A program made the position numbers and the translations under genes. Below the pieces are notes generated by a model, which ran no database searches, was not told where the DNA came from, and worked only from the letters and a program-made list of their open reading frames with translations. Below are positions 1 to 10,195 of a DNA stretch of 64,000 nucleotides, one piece after another. Origin of the DNA: Devosia sp. RR2S18 (lineage in GTDB: Bacteria; Pseudomonadota; Alphaproteobacteria; Rhizobiales; Devosiaceae); contig NZ_CP126539.1 of the NCBI RefSeq assembly GCF_030177755.1, positions 1,450,001 to 1,514,000 of the forward strand, given 5' to 3'. Each line of letters opens with the position of its first letter. Position 1 is the stretch's first letter.

Positions 1-758
1 CGGCGGTCGTCAATGTCGACGACCCCGAGCACGAGCCTTTCATGTTCGCCGCGCTCAGTGCCAGCGCAACCCTGCTCACGGTCGGGCGGGAAGGCGCCTA
101 TATCGAAATCCTCTCCATTAAGCCCGAGGGCTACGGCCAGCGCGTCGAGGTGCGGCACGTCGGCGAAAAGACGAGCTTCCACCTGCCGCTCACCGGCGAA
201 TTCCAGGTGTCCAACGCGCTGATCGCTGCTGCGCTCGCCATGTCCAGCGGCGTAGACAAGACGCAAGCCTTTGCAGCCTTGTCCGAACTGCAGGGCGCCA
301 AGGGCCGGCTTGAACTGGTTGGCGCGCCGAACGGGGCTGCCGTGTTTATCGACTATTCGCACAAGCCGGTGGCGCTCGAGTCCGCGCTCGCATCCTTGCG
401 CCCCTATGCCAAGGGTAAATTGCGCCTTGTCTTTGGCGCAGGTGGTGATCGCGACAAAGGCAAGCGCCCCATGATGGGCGAGGTCGCCCAGCTTATGGCG
501 GACGATGTGATCGTCACCGACGACAACCCCCGCACCGAAGATCCCCAGACCATTCGCTCCGAGATTCTGGCCGCCGCCAAAAGCGCGCGCGAGATCGGCG
601 ACCGCAAGCAGGCAATCACCGAAGCAGTGAAATCGCTGCAACCGGGCGACGTCTTGTTGATTGCAGGCAAGGGGCACGAAGATTATCAGATCATCGGAAC
701 CACGAAACACCACTTCTCCGACCATGAGGTCGTGGCGGAGGCAATGAAGGGGCTCTGA
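1..758 (+). CDS. murE: UDP-MurNAc-tripeptide synthetase MurE, 3' part
   Basis: MurE adds the third residue of the peptidoglycan stem peptide to UDP-MurNAc-L-Ala-D-Glu in the cytoplasm. The gene is cut by the window edge; the last 251 codons are visible, covering the end of the central ATPase domain and the C-terminal ligase domain. The motif DNPR (codons near 520-531, in the context VTDDNPRTEDP) marks enzymes that add meso-diaminopimelate rather than lysine. GKGHEDYQ near the end is also typical. Its stop codon overlaps the murF start by one base, so the two are co-translated. The 5' end and the Walker-type ATP motif lie outside the window. Confidence 0.95.
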   Translation, partial: AVVNVDDPEHEPFMFAALSASATLLTVGREGAYIEILSIKPEGYGQRVEVRHVGEKTSFHLPLTGEFQVSNALIAAALAMSSGVDKTQAFAALSELQGAKGRLELVGAPNGAAVFIDYSHKPVALESALASLRPYAKGKLRLVFGAGGDRDKGKRPMMGEVAQLMADDVIVTDDNPRTEDPQTIRSEILAAAKSAREIGDRKQAITEAVKSLQPGDVLLIAGKGHEDYQIIGTTKHHFSDHEVVAEAMKGL

Positions 759-2152
759 TGCCGAAACTGTTCACGGTCGACGAACTCCTGGCCGCAACCG
801 GTGGCCGCGTAGAGGGTGAGGTCGGAACAGCCATAGGCTCGATATCCATCGACTCGCGCGAGTTAGGGCCCGATGCCTTGTTCGTCGCCATCAAGGGCGA
901 CCGGTTCGATGGACATGATTTCGTCGACACGGCACTCGCCAACGGCGCCGCCGCGGCGCTGGTCACCGAAGGCAGGAGCCAAGGACCTGGCCGCGTCGTC
1001 GTTCCCGATGCCTTGGAAGGCCTGTGTGATCTAGCGCGTGCAGCGCGGACCCGCAGCCGTGCCATGATCGTCGGTGTGACCGGCAGCGTGGGTAAGACGA
1101 CCACCAAGGAAGCCTTGCGCACGGTCTTTGAAGCCGTCGGGTCGACGCACGCCTCCATCAAGAGCTTCAATAATCACTGGGGCGTGCCCTTGATGGTGGC
1201 CCGCATGCCCGAACAGACGCAGTTCGGCGTCTTTGAAATGGGCATGAGCGGGCCCGACGAAATCCGTCCGCTGTCCCAGTTGGTGCGGCCGCACATCGCC
1301 GTGATCACCACGATCGCTCCGGCACATATCGAGGCTTTCGGATCGCTGGATGGTATCGCGCGCGCCAAGGCGGAAATCTTTGCGGGCCTAGAACCCGGCG
1401 GGACGGCGGTGCTCAACTGTGACCATGAGCAGATCGACCTCTTGCTCGCGGAGGCGAAAGCCGCCGGCGTACAATGCGTGGTGACCTATGGCTTTGCGGA
1501 GGGGGCGGACTGGCGGATCACCAAGATACAAACCGCAGCCGACCGAACCTTCGCTACCGTTGAACATGAAGGCGCTCAGCACGAACTGGTACTCAGCGTG
1601 CTCGGTCGCCACATGGTCGCCAACGCCACGGCTGCTCTTGCCGTCGCCACCCTTGCCGGACTCAAACCCGAAGTAGCGCTCGGCGCGCTTTCCCGGTTTG
1701 GTGCGCAGCCGGGCAGGGGGCAACGCCTCGTTCTTGGCCCCGCCGACAGACCGCTTCTGCTGACGGACGAGAGCTACAACGCCAACAGCGCGTCCATGGC
1801 AGCCGCCCTAGAGGTCTTTGCGGGGCAGCAGGCACCTGGCGGCAAGAAGGTGCTGATCCTGGGCGACATGCTGGAGTTGGGCGAACAGAGCCCAGCCTTT
1901 CACGCCGATCTTGCTCCGGCAGTGGCTTCTTCCGGCGCGGATCAGGTGTATCTCGTCGGCCCGGCAATGACTGCACTGGCCGATGCGCTGGGGCCAGGCC
2001 GTGTTGCGGCGCACACACAGACGTCCAAGGAGATGGGGGAGATTGTTCTGAACGCGCTTGCCTATGGCGACGGAGTTATGATCAAAGGCTCCAACGGGGT
2101 GGGGCTAGCGGGTATCGTTGAGGCGATCCGCTCTCGTTTTGGCAACGACTGA
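758..2152 (+). CDS. murF: UDP-MurNAc-tripeptide--D-Ala-D-Ala ligase MurF
   Basis: MurF adds D-Ala-D-Ala to the UDP-MurNAc-tripeptide, the last cytoplasmic step before the lipid-linked stages. The 464-residue length is normal. The Mur-ligase ATP-binding loop is seen as GSVGKTTTK near residue 110 and the C-terminal domain carries DESYNANSASM. The ATG shares one base with the murE stop (TGATG). A 27-bp gap separates it from mraY, consistent with one dcw transcript. Confidence 0.97.
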   Translation: MPKLFTVDELLAATGGRVEGEVGTAIGSISIDSRELGPDALFVAIKGDRFDGHDFVDTALANGAAAALVTEGRSQGPGRVVVPDALEGLCDLARAARTRSRAMIVGVTGSVGKTTTKEALRTVFEAVGSTHASIKSFNNHWGVPLMVARMPEQTQFGVFEMGMSGPDEIRPLSQLVRPHIAVITTIAPAHIEAFGSLDGIARAKAEIFAGLEPGGTAVLNCDHEQIDLLLAEAKAAGVQCVVTYGFAEGADWRITKIQTAADRTFATVEHEGAQHELVLSVLGRHMVANATAALAVATLAGLKPEVALGALSRFGAQPGRGQRLVLGPADRPLLLTDESYNANSASMAAALEVFAGQQAPGGKKVLILGDMLELGEQSPAFHADLAPAVASSGADQVYLVGPAMTALADALGPGRVAAHTQTSKEMGEIVLNALAYGDGVMIKGSNGVGLAGIVEAIRSRFGND

Positions 2153-2179
2153 CTCACCCAGCGAGGACATCTCCCCACA

Positions 2180-3265
2180 ATGTTGTACTTTCTCGGCCAG
2201 CTGGGTGACTCGTTCGCGGCTTTCAACGTCTTCCGCTACATCACCTTCCGCACCGCGGGAGCGGTGATTACGGCCCTCTTTTTCGTTTTCCTGTTCGGCC
2301 CGGGCATGATCGCGCTGCTGCGCCTCAAGCAGGGCAAGGGCCAGCCCATCCGCGAAGATGGTCCGGCCGGTCACTTGCTGACCAAAAAGGGCACCCCCAC
2401 CATGGGTGGGCTGATGATCCTCTCCGGAACTGTGGTCAGTACGCTCTTTTGGGCCAACCTCACCAATGGCTATGTGTGGGTGGTCCTCTTTGTCACCGTC
2501 GGCTTTGGCGCCATCGGCTTTTACGACGACTTTCTCAAGGTCAAGCGCATGAGCCATGCCGGGTTCGGCAGCAAGCAACGTCTTGCGCTTGAAGCCCTCA
2601 TTGGCGCCATCGCCGCCTACGTCATTTCCCAGCTTGCCGCAGAGCCGCACCAGACGTCTTTGCTCTTCCCCTTCGTCAAGGATTTAGCGGTCAATCTGGG
2701 CTACTTCTTCATCCTTTTTGGCGGTTTCGTAATTGTCGCGGCCGGCAACTCGGTCAATCTTACCGATGGCCTTGATGGACTGGCGATCGTGCCCGTGATG
2801 GTGGCGGCGGCCTGTTTCGCGCTGATTGCCTATCTGGTGGGAAGTGTGAACTTCTCGGACTACCTCCTGCTCAACTATGTGCCCGGCACTGGCGAACTTT
2901 CGGTCGTCTGCGGCGCGCTTATCGGCGCCGGTCTGGGCTTCCTCTGGTTCAACGCACCTCCCGCACAAATCTTCATGGGCGACACCGGCTCGCTGGCGCT
3001 GGGCGGCGCATTGGGATCCATTGCCGTCGCCACCAAGCACGAGATCGTTCTTGCCATCATCGGCGGCTTGTTCGTGCTGGAGACGGTATCGGTGATTGTG
3101 CAGGTCACCTCGTTCCGGCTCACGGGTAAACGTGTCTTCCGGATGGCGCCGATCCACCACCACTTCGAGCATCTGGGCTGGACCGAGAGCCAGGTGGTGA
3201 TCCGCTTCTGGATCATCAGCTTCGTGCTGGCGCTGATTGGGCTGAGCTCACTCAAGCTGCGTTAG
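2180..3265 (+). CDS. mraY: Phospho-MurNAc-pentapeptide transferase MraY
   Basis: Integral membrane enzyme that transfers phospho-MurNAc-pentapeptide from UDP to undecaprenyl phosphate, making lipid I. The 361 residues hold about ten hydrophobic segments. Family motifs are present: GTPTMGGLM near residue 75, FYDDFLK near 115 (catalytic Asp pair), [10 protein letters not shown] near 195, [12 protein letters not shown] near 267 and [11 protein letters not shown] near 323. The gene usually found next, murD, is absent; ftsW follows after a 90-bp non-coding gap. Confidence 0.97.
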   Translation: MLYFLGQLGDSFAAFNVFRYITFRTAGAVITALFFVFLFGPGMIALLRLKQGKGQPIREDGPAGHLLTKKGTPTMGGLMILSGTVVSTLFWANLTNGYVWVVLFVTVGFGAIGFYDDFLKVKRMSHAGFGSKQRLALEALIGAIAAYVISQLAAEPHQTSLLFPFVKDLAVNLGYFFILFGGFVIVAAGNSVNLTDGLDGLAIVPVMVAAACFALIAYLVGSVNFSDYLLLNYVPGTGELSVVCGALIGAGLGFLWFNAPPAQIFMGDTGSLALGGALGSIAVATKHEIVLAIIGGLFVLETVSVIVQVTSFRLTGKRVFRMAPIHHHFEHLGWTESQVVIRFWIISFVLALIGLSSLKLR

Positions 3266-3314
3266 AGTCGCAGAACGCAACTGCGCTTGGCAAATCGGTA
3301 ACCATCGGGCTGCT

Positions 3315-3343
3315 ACAACTCGCTCTAGTTTGTATCGAGTTGT
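3315..3343. repeat. Inverted repeat in the mraY-ftsW gap
   Basis: An 8-bp perfect inverted repeat (ACAACTCG at 3315-3322, CGAGTTGT at 3336-3343) with a 13-nt loop lies in the 90-bp gap where murD would normally be. There is no T-run, so it is not a standard terminator. It may influence ftsW translation or be chance. No murD remnant is readable in the gap. Confidence 0.3.
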
Positions 3344-3355
3344 TCGGGCTTGCCC

Positions 3356-4522
3356 ATGATGTTCTCCCGTGCCGAAAAAACGCCCTTGGCCGAATGGTGG
3401 TGGTCGGTTGACCGGGAGCTGCTAGGCGCGCTCATCCTCCTCCTCACCTGTGGCATGGTGCTGAGCTTCGCTGCCAGCCCTCCGGTGGCCGAGCGTATCG
3501 GCCTCTCGCAATGGCACTTCGTTATCCGGCATGCCATTTTTTGCCTCCTGGCCGTGCCAGTGCTGCTTGCCACCTCGCTGCTCAACCATCGACAGGCGCG
3601 CATCGCAGCCCTAGTGACGCTGGTCATCAGCGTCCTTCTTCTTTGGGCGACGCTGCGCTTCGGCTCCGAGGTGAAGGGCGCCCGGCGCTGGATTTCACTG
3701 GCCGGCCAGTCCATCCAGCCCTCCGAATTTGTGAAGCCCGCCTTCGCCGTCATCGGGGCATGGCTGGTTTCGGAATATATGGTCCACCGTAATGTGCCCG
3801 GTCGGATTATGGCAACGGGCATCATGTTTGCCATTGTTGCGGCACTCCTGCTCCAACCCGATATTGGCCAGACGGCGCTGGTGCTGGCCACCTGGGCGAT
3901 CCTCCTCTTTATCTCGGGCATTTCCTGGTGGATCATTTTTGGTTTGGCAGGTGCCGCTGCCGGGCTGTTGGTCGGCGCCTACTTCTTTTTCCCCCACTTT
4001 TCCCGCCGTATCGATACCTTCATTAACCCGGAGGGCGGCGGCAACACCTACCAGATCGACCGCGCGTTGCAGTCGCTGCTCGAGGGCGGCTGGTTTGGTC
4101 GTGGTCCTGGTGAGTCGATTGCCAAAAAGCTCATCCCCGACGCCCATGCCGACTATGTTTTTTCGGCCGCGGCGGGTGAGTTCGGCATCCTGTTCTGCAT
4201 GGTGCTGGTGGGGCTCATCGCCTTTATCGTGATCCGCGCAATGCTCGGCGCACAACGGCAGGCGAGCCTCTTTGCTCGGCTCGCAGCTTCGACACTGGCG
4301 GTTCAGTTTGCCATGCAGTCGGGCATTAATCTGGCGGTGAACCTAAATTTGATCCCGCCCAAGGGCATGACCTTGCCCTTCGTTTCCTACGGCGGAACTT
4401 CAATGATTGCAGTCGCGTTCGGCATGGGACTGATGCTGGCGCTGACGCGCACCAAACCCGAAGAGCGCATGGCTACTGGACTTCCCGGCTACCGTAGTGC
4501 CGTCGTGGCACCCGCAGAATGA
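3356..4522 (+). CDS. ftsW: Lipid II polymerase / division protein FtsW
   Basis: SEDS-family integral membrane protein that polymerises lipid II into septal glycan with its partner FtsI. The protein is 388 residues from the ATG at 3356; a TTG two codons upstream and an ATG at 3359 are also possible, and no strong ribosome site separates them. SEDS signatures are visible: RRWISLAG followed by QPSEFVKPA near residues 110-125, PDIGQTALV near 170, DAHADYVFSAAAGEFG near 262 and KGMTLPFVSYGGTS near 340. The stop overlaps the murG start by 4 nt (ATGA). FtsW rather than RodA is assigned from its dcw position. Confidence 0.93.
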   Translation: MMFSRAEKTPLAEWWWSVDRELLGALILLLTCGMVLSFAASPPVAERIGLSQWHFVIRHAIFCLLAVPVLLATSLLNHRQARIAALVTLVISVLLLWATLRFGSEVKGARRWISLAGQSIQPSEFVKPAFAVIGAWLVSEYMVHRNVPGRIMATGIMFAIVAALLLQPDIGQTALVLATWAILLFISGISWWIIFGLAGAAAGLLVGAYFFFPHFSRRIDTFINPEGGGNTYQIDRALQSLLEGGWFGRGPGESIAKKLIPDAHADYVFSAAAGEFGILFCMVLVGLIAFIVIRAMLGAQRQASLFARLAASTLAVQFAMQSGINLAVNLNLIPPKGMTLPFVSYGGTSMIAVAFGMGLMLALTRTKPEERMATGLPGYRSAVVAPAE

Positions 4523-5634
4523 AGAAGTTCGTTCTGATCGCTGGCGGTACGGGAGGTCATCTCTTCCCGGCAATGGCTTTGGCCCAGGAGTTGGTGCGGC
4601 GTGGCCACACCGTCGAGTTGATGACCGACCACCGGGTCGAAAGCTACGGCTCGGACTTTCCTGCCAGCACGATCCACATCGTGCCGTCAGCCACCCCATC
4701 GCTGCGCAATCCGCTGAAGTTCGTCAGCGCGGGAACCAAGATCACCGGTGGTATCGCCGTTGCCTTTCGCAAGCTGCGCGCCAGCAAGCCTGATTGCGTG
4801 GTCGGCTTTGGAGGTTACCCCACTTTCCCGCCATTTGTTGCCGCGAGCCTCTTGGGAATCCCCGGCATACTGCACGAACAGAACGCGGTGATGGGGCGTG
4901 CCAATCGTGCGCTCGGCCGATTCGCAGACATGCTGGCGATGAGCTTTGCCAGAACCAAATTCGCTGATGCGCTGAGCCTCGACACCGTTCTCACCGGCAA
5001 CCCGGTCAGAGACCGTGTCCGCGCGGTCGCCAACACGCCTTACCCATCATTGGGAGGCGATGGGCCTATCCGCCTCGTCGTTTTCGGCGGCAGTCAGGGT
5101 GCCAAGGCTCTGTCGGACATTGTACCGGCGGGCATTGCGCTCCTGCCAGAGCCTTTGCGCCAGCGCCTTCGTATCGTGCAGCAGTGCCGTGCAGAGGATC
5201 TTGATCGAGTGGCCGAGGTCTACCGGCAGGCCAAGATCAATGTCGAACTTGCCTCGTTCTTTGGCGATTTGCCCGAACGCATGGCGCAGAGCCACCTGGT
5301 TATTGGGCGTTCCGGTGCTTCGACCATTGCAGAAGTCACAGTCCTTGGCCGGCCCACTGTCCTTGTGCCGCTCCCCGGTGCCCTGGACGCGGACCAAAAG
5401 AACAACGCCCTTGTGGTCGAGGCCGCGGGAGCCGGTTGGATAGAAGAGCAGGCCACGCTCACGCCGCAATCTCTGTGCACTCGCCTCACGAACCTGTTAA
5501 CCACCCCTGATGCGCTGACCAAGGCCGCCGCTGCGGCCCGCAGCTTGGGGCAACCCCGCGCCGTAGAGAAACTCGCTGACATTGCCGAGATGCTCGCAGG
5601 CAAGGGAACGAGCGAAATGGAAGCCAAACTATGA
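4519..5634 (+). CDS. murG: Lipid II synthase MurG (GlcNAc transferase)
   Basis: Peripheral inner-membrane glycosyltransferase that adds GlcNAc to lipid I to form lipid II. The 371-residue protein starts with the donor-binding glycine loop [11 protein letters not shown] at residues 8-18 and has [11 protein letters not shown] near 120, GGSQGA near 190, and [11 protein letters not shown] followed by [12 protein letters not shown] in the C-terminal UDP-GlcNAc domain. It overlaps ftsW and murC by 4 nt each, indicating translational coupling. Confidence 0.97.
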   Translation: MKKFVLIAGGTGGHLFPAMALAQELVRRGHTVELMTDHRVESYGSDFPASTIHIVPSATPSLRNPLKFVSAGTKITGGIAVAFRKLRASKPDCVVGFGGYPTFPPFVAASLLGIPGILHEQNAVMGRANRALGRFADMLAMSFARTKFADALSLDTVLTGNPVRDRVRAVANTPYPSLGGDGPIRLVVFGGSQGAKALSDIVPAGIALLPEPLRQRLRIVQQCRAEDLDRVAEVYRQAKINVELASFFGDLPERMAQSHLVIGRSGASTIAEVTVLGRPTVLVPLPGALDADQKNNALVVEAAGAGWIEEQATLTPQSLCTRLTNLLTTPDALTKAAAAARSLGQPRAVEKLADIAEMLAGKGTSEMEAKL

Positions 5635-7049
5635 AGATGCCGCGCAACATTGGACCGGTCCATTTTATCGGGATCGGCGGCATCGGCATGAGCGGCATCG
5701 CCGAGATCCTGCATAACCAGGGCTACACCGTGCAAGGCTCCGATGCTGCCGCCAACCCGAACGTGCAGCGTTTGCGCGACATGGGCATCAAGGTTGCGAT
5801 CGGGCAAAGCGGCGACAATCTTGGCGCCGCCGAAGTCGTCGTGGTCTCCACGGCCATCAAGAAGGACAATCCCGAACTGGTGGCGGCGCGGGCGAGGGCG
5901 TTGCCGATCGTGCGACGCGCCGAGATGCTGGCCGAGATCATGCGGTTCAAGACTGCCATTGCCATTGGCGGCACTCACGGCAAGACCACGACCACGACCC
6001 TGGTGGCCACGCTACTCGACGCCGGCAATCTTGATCCTACCGTCATTAATGGCGGCATCATCAATGCCTATGGCACCAATGCCCGGCTGGGTGGTGGCGA
6101 GTGGATGGTGGTGGAGGCCGACGAGAGCGACGGGACCTTTGTCAAACTGCCCGCCGACGTAGCGGTCGTCACCAATATCGACCCCGAACATCTCGATCAT
6201 TATCGCGACTTCGACGGCGTGAAGCGCGCTTTCCGCCAATTCGTCGAAAATGTGCCGTTCTATGGCTTCGCCGTCATGTGTCTCGACCATCCCGAAGTGC
6301 AGGCGCTGGTCGGGGACATCCGCGACCGCCGCGTCATCACCTATGGCCGCAATCCGCAAGCCGACGTTCGCCTTGTGGACCTCGAGAACATCGACGGCGT
6401 GCAGCGCTTTTCAGTCGAGATCCGCGACCGCATCCGGCAGACGCAATTGCGCATCGATGGGCTGGAATTGCCCATGCCCGGCGAGCACAATGCCCTCAAT
6501 GCGGTTGCAGCCATTGCGGTGGCCGACCAGTTGCATGTCCCCGCCGAGGCCATCCGCAAGGGGCTCAAGGGCTTCTCCGGCGTCAAGCGGCGCTTCACCA
6601 AGACGGGCGTTGTTGGTGGTGTCACCATCATCGACGACTACGGTCACCACCCTGTAGAGATTTCCTCGGTGTTGCGCGCGGCGCGCCAGTCGGCCAAGCG
6701 CGACGTTATTGCCGTGGTGCAACCGCACCGCTACTCGCGCCTGCACGATCTCTTCGATGACTTCGCCGCCTGCTTCAATGACGCCGACACAGTTGTTGTG
6801 GCGCCCGTTTATGCAGCCGGCGAGCAGCCGATCCCCGGTGTGACCCATGAGGAACTCGCCGCTCGCATTCGTGCCCGCGGACACCGTGATGCTCGGGTGC
6901 TCGACAAGCCGGAGGATCTGGCGGCGCTGATCGCCAGCCGGGCAGAGAAGGGCGACTATGTGGTCTGCCTGGGCGCCGGCAACATTACGCAATGGGCCAT
7001 TAGCCTTCCCACCGAACTGGGTGCGCTGACCGGACAGCAGCCGGAATGA
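5631..7049 (+). CDS. murC: UDP-MurNAc--L-alanine ligase MurC
   Basis: Adds L-Ala to UDP-MurNAc, the first stem-peptide ligation. The 472-residue protein shows the N-terminal dinucleotide-fold motif [14 protein letters not shown], the ATP loop [11 protein letters not shown] near residue 108, EADESDGTF near 163 and [10 protein letters not shown] near 335. It overlaps murG by 4 nt. murB, which normally follows in Rhizobiales-type clusters, is missing; ddl begins 40 bp downstream. Confidence 0.97.
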   Translation: MKMPRNIGPVHFIGIGGIGMSGIAEILHNQGYTVQGSDAAANPNVQRLRDMGIKVAIGQSGDNLGAAEVVVVSTAIKKDNPELVAARARALPIVRRAEMLAEIMRFKTAIAIGGTHGKTTTTTLVATLLDAGNLDPTVINGGIINAYGTNARLGGGEWMVVEADESDGTFVKLPADVAVVTNIDPEHLDHYRDFDGVKRAFRQFVENVPFYGFAVMCLDHPEVQALVGDIRDRRVITYGRNPQADVRLVDLENIDGVQRFSVEIRDRIRQTQLRIDGLELPMPGEHNALNAVAAIAVADQLHVPAEAIRKGLKGFSGVKRRFTKTGVVGGVTIIDDYGHHPVEISSVLRAARQSAKRDVIAVVQPHRYSRLHDLFDDFAACFNDADTVVVAPVYAAGEQPIPGVTHEELAARIRARGHRDARVLDKPEDLAALIASRAEKGDYVVCLGAGNITQWAISLPTELGALTGQQPE

Positions 7050-7089
7050 TCGACCTCCACAGGAATGCTTGCAGAGGAGCTGGCTGAGC

Positions 7090-8010
7090 ATGGCTAAACA
7101 CGTCGCTGTCCTGATGGGTGGGTGGTCCAACGAACGCCCCGTTTCTCTCGCTTCAGGTGCCCAGTGCTCCGCCGCCTTGCGCCGGGCGGGTTACACCGTC
7201 ACCGAAGTTGATGTCGGCCGCGATCTCGCGCAGGTACTTACCCAGCTCAAGCCTGATGTGGCTTTCAACGCGCTCCACGGCCCCTTCGGTGAAAGCGGCA
7301 TGGTGCAAGGTCTGCTCGAACTTCTGCAGATCCCCTATACCCATTCCGGGGTGCTCGCTTCGGCCCTGGCCATGGACAAACACCAGGCCAAGATCGTGCT
7401 CAAGGCTGCCGGTGTGCCCGTCACCGACCATGTGGTCGTTAGCCGCGAGGATGCTGCGCGCGACCATGTCATGGCGCCGCCCTATGTGCTCAAGCCCATT
7501 TCCGAGGGCTCGAGCTTCGGGGTCTTCATCGTCAAGGCTGGTACATCGCACCCGCCACAGGAGATCCTAAGGGAAGACTGGAATTGCGGCGAGGTGGTGA
7601 TGGCCGAGCGGTACATTCCCGGTCGCGAACTGACCTGCGCCGTGATGGGCGACGTGGCGCTTGGCGTCACCGACATCGTGACCGACCTCAGCTTCTACAA
7701 TTACGAGGCAAAGTACGCTAACGGCGGGTCAAACCACATAATTCCCGCGCAACTGAAACCAAAAATTTACGACAAAGTACAGAAGATGGCACTGGCCGCT
7801 CATGCGGCTCTCGGCTGCCGTGGCGTGACGCGAACGGACTTTCGCTACAACGAGGCAGCAGGCGAGGACGGTGAACTTGTCTGCCTGGAAATCAACACCC
7901 AGCCGGGGATGACGCCGACTTCGCTGGTGCCCGAACAGGCTCTCTATGCCGGGCACTCCTATGAAGAACTGGTCTCCTGGATGGTGGAGGACGCGAGTTG
8001 CAACAGGTAA
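7090..8010 (+). CDS. ddl: D-alanine--D-alanine ligase
   Basis: ATP-grasp enzyme joining two D-alanines for use by MurF. The ATG at 7090 is preferred to an upstream in-frame TTG (7069) because AGGAGC lies about 9 nt before it and the protein then begins [11 protein letters not shown], the family start. It is 306 residues long. Motifs include [46 protein letters not shown] and the metal-binding end [14 protein letters not shown]. The 3' end overlaps ftsQ by 13 nt. Confidence 0.96.
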   Translation: MAKHVAVLMGGWSNERPVSLASGAQCSAALRRAGYTVTEVDVGRDLAQVLTQLKPDVAFNALHGPFGESGMVQGLLELLQIPYTHSGVLASALAMDKHQAKIVLKAAGVPVTDHVVVSREDAARDHVMAPPYVLKPISEGSSFGVFIVKAGTSHPPQEILREDWNCGEVVMAERYIPGRELTCAVMGDVALGVTDIVTDLSFYNYEAKYANGGSNHIIPAQLKPKIYDKVQKMALAAHAALGCRGVTRTDFRYNEAAGEDGELVCLEINTQPGMTPTSLVPEQALYAGHSYEELVSWMVEDASCNR

Positions 8011-8885
8011 AGAGCGAGGCCTTTCTCGCTGGCGCGCGGTTGGTCGATCCGCGGGCGCTGCCTGTTCCTGTCCGCTCACCGCGCCGCAAACTCGCCGGCA
8101 ATATCGGGCGGGCCTGGATTCTCCACCGAACCGGTATTTTGCGTGCGGCAACCGCACTGGCGGTCGTTGCGGGCCTGGGTCTGGTTTACCAGGTGCGTGA
8201 ACCAATTCTGGACGGTGGTGCCATCGTCGGAGAGGCTATTCAGGGTCGCTTCGCTGCAGTTGGCCTTGCTATCGGGGAAATCTCGATTTCGGGCCAGGCG
8301 CTCACCAGCGAGCAGGCGATCTTTGATGCGCTGGGTGTTGAGCCGCACACTTCCACCCTCGAGTTTGACGTTGAAGCGGCCCGCCAACGTATTGCCGAAC
8401 TGCCGGCAGTGGATGCGGTGACCGTTCGCAAGACCTATCCGGGCGATCTTGTCGTCACCATCACCGAAAAGGTTCCGGTGGCGCGCTGGCGTGTGGATGG
8501 CATCACCTTTGTGGTCGACGGCAGCGGTGAACAGATCGGGGAAGATCGGGGCGCCTATGGCGACCTACCGCTGGTGGTCGGCGATGGTGCCAATGACGAC
8601 GCCATGGTGATGATCCGCGCGCTTGACCAGTTTCCCGTGCTCAAGGAGGATCTGGTGGCGCTCTCGCGCATTGCCGACCGCCGCTGGGATCTCATCTATG
8701 ACACCGGATTGCGCGTGCAATTGCCTGAACTGGGCGTCGCTCAGGCATTGCGCCGCCTCCACAGCTACCAGGCTGACTATCAATTGCTTGATCGCGACGT
8801 GACGATCATCGACCTCCGGGTCGACCGGATCGTGGCGGTCAGGCCGACCCCCACCGAAGAAGACCAAGAAACCACCTCCCCATGA
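7998..8885 (+). CDS. ftsQ: Cell division protein FtsQ
   Basis: Single-pass divisome protein that links early and late division proteins. The predicted 295 residues comprise a basic cytoplasmic N-terminus (about 1-45), one transmembrane helix (about 47-66), a periplasmic POTRA domain (about 85-155) and the FtsQ beta domain. The start is a TTG at 7998 inside the end of ddl; GGAGG 7 nt upstream supports it and no better ATG exists. Its stop overlaps the ftsA ATG by 4 nt. Confidence 0.93.
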   Translation: MQQVKSEAFLAGARLVDPRALPVPVRSPRRKLAGNIGRAWILHRTGILRAATALAVVAGLGLVYQVREPILDGGAIVGEAIQGRFAAVGLAIGEISISGQALTSEQAIFDALGVEPHTSTLEFDVEAARQRIAELPAVDAVTVRKTYPGDLVVTITEKVPVARWRVDGITFVVDGSGEQIGEDRGAYGDLPLVVGDGANDDAMVMIRALDQFPVLKEDLVALSRIADRRWDLIYDTGLRVQLPELGVAQALRRLHSYQADYQLLDRDVTIIDLRVDRIVAVRPTPTEEDQETTSP

Positions 8886-10195
8886 TGACCGATGCCATGA
8901 CGTCCAGGCTTCGCCCCGTACAGCCGGGCAAAACCACTCTGGTGGCCGTGCTCGACATCGGCTCCACCAAAATATGCTGCGTGATCGCCCGCCTGACCCC
9001 ACGCCCGGAAGGCAAGTCGCTCAAGGGACGGACGCACCAGGCCGACGTCATCGGCTTCGGCTACGGTCCTTCCGCCGGGGTCAAGAGCGGGGTCGTCACC
9101 GATATTGAAAAGGCCGAGCACGCCATTCGCACCGTGGTGGGCATGGCCGAGCGCGCGGCCGGGCTGACACTGGAGTCAGTCATCGTCAACGTGACGGCCG
9201 GCCGGCTTGGCTCCGAGACATTCTCGGCAGCTGTCTCGCTGGGCGGCCAGGAAGTGGAGAAGAGCGATATCCATCGCGTCCTGCGCGCGGTCAACGAACG
9301 GTCGGTGCGGCCCGAACGCTCGATCATCCACGCCTTGCCGATCGGCTACTCGATCGATGGCCAGAGGGGCATCCGCGATCCCAAGGGCATGGTGGGCGAA
9401 AAGCTCGGCGTCGATGTTGCCGTGGTCAGCTCGGAAACGCTTGCCATGCGCAATCTCGAACTGGTGCTCCACCGCTGCCATCTGCAGATTGAAGCGCTGA
9501 TCGCCACGCCCTATGCCGCGGGTCTTGCCACCCTCGTCGACGACGAAGCGCAACTGGGCGTCGCCTGCATCGATTTTGGCGGTGCGACCACCACCGTTTC
9601 AGTCTTCAATGACGGTCATCTGGTCTATGCCGACGCGATTGCCATCGGTGGACATCACCTGACACTGGATCTGGCGCGCCAGCTCTCGGTCAGCGTTGCC
9701 GACGCCGAGCGGCTCAAGACCTTCTATGGCTCCGTGCTGCCGGGACAAGCCGACGAGCGGGACATGATCCCCATTCAGCCGGTCGGTGCCTCCCACGACG
9801 AGGCGCCGGGGCAGGTGGCCCGTTCGGTGCTGACCCGCATCATGCGGCCGCGCATCGAGGAAATTCTCACCGCCGTGCGGGACCGTATGCAGGCCACCGG
9901 CATGATGGACGTGTGTGGCCGCCGGTTCGTCCTGACCGGCGGCGCGAGCGAAATGACCGGCCTGCCCGAAGTGGCGCGCCGGACGCTCGCCCGCAACGTT
10001 CGCAACGGCCGCCCCATGGGTATCGCCGGTCTGCCGGAGATGGCCAAGGGCGCAGCTTTTGCGACCGTTGCCGGCATGCTCATCTACCCGCAGATCTGCG
10101 CGCAGGAATATGTGGAGCCGCGGGGCACGCGCAAGTTGACCGGAACAGACGGCTACTTCGCCCGCGTGGGTAATTGGCTCAAGACCAGCTTCTAG
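8882..10195 (+). CDS. ftsA: Cell division protein FtsA
   Basis: Actin-like ATPase that anchors FtsZ to the membrane and recruits later divisome proteins. The 437-residue protein has the phosphate-1 motif VLDIGSTKICCVIA at residues 21-34, CIDFGGATTTVSVF near 230, RFVLTGGASEMTGLPE near 345 and an amphipathic C-terminal tail (YFARVGNWLKTSF) expected to bind membrane. It ends tail-to-tail with the nucleotidyltransferase gene: CTAG at 10192-10195 holds both TAG stops. Unusually, ftsZ does not follow directly. Confidence 0.97.
   Translation: MMTDAMTSRLRPVQPGKTTLVAVLDIGSTKICCVIARLTPRPEGKSLKGRTHQADVIGFGYGPSAGVKSGVVTDIEKAEHAIRTVVGMAERAAGLTLESVIVNVTAGRLGSETFSAAVSLGGQEVEKSDIHRVLRAVNERSVRPERSIIHALPIGYSIDGQRGIRDPKGMVGEKLGVDVAVVSSETLAMRNLELVLHRCHLQIEALIATPYAAGLATLVDDEAQLGVACIDFGGATTTVSVFNDGHLVYADAIAIGGHHLTLDLARQLSVSVADAERLKTFYGSVLPGQADERDMIPIQPVGASHDEAPGQVARSVLTRIMRPRIEEILTAVRDRMQATGMMDVCGRRFVLTGGASEMTGLPEVARRTLARNVRNGRPMGIAGLPEMAKGAAFATVAGMLIYPQICAQEYVEPRGTRKLTGTDGYFARVGNWLKTSF

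Noticed and set aside
3266..3355. Remnant of murD
   Set aside because: Too short and no Mur-ligase motif in any frame; only a small inverted repeat is present.
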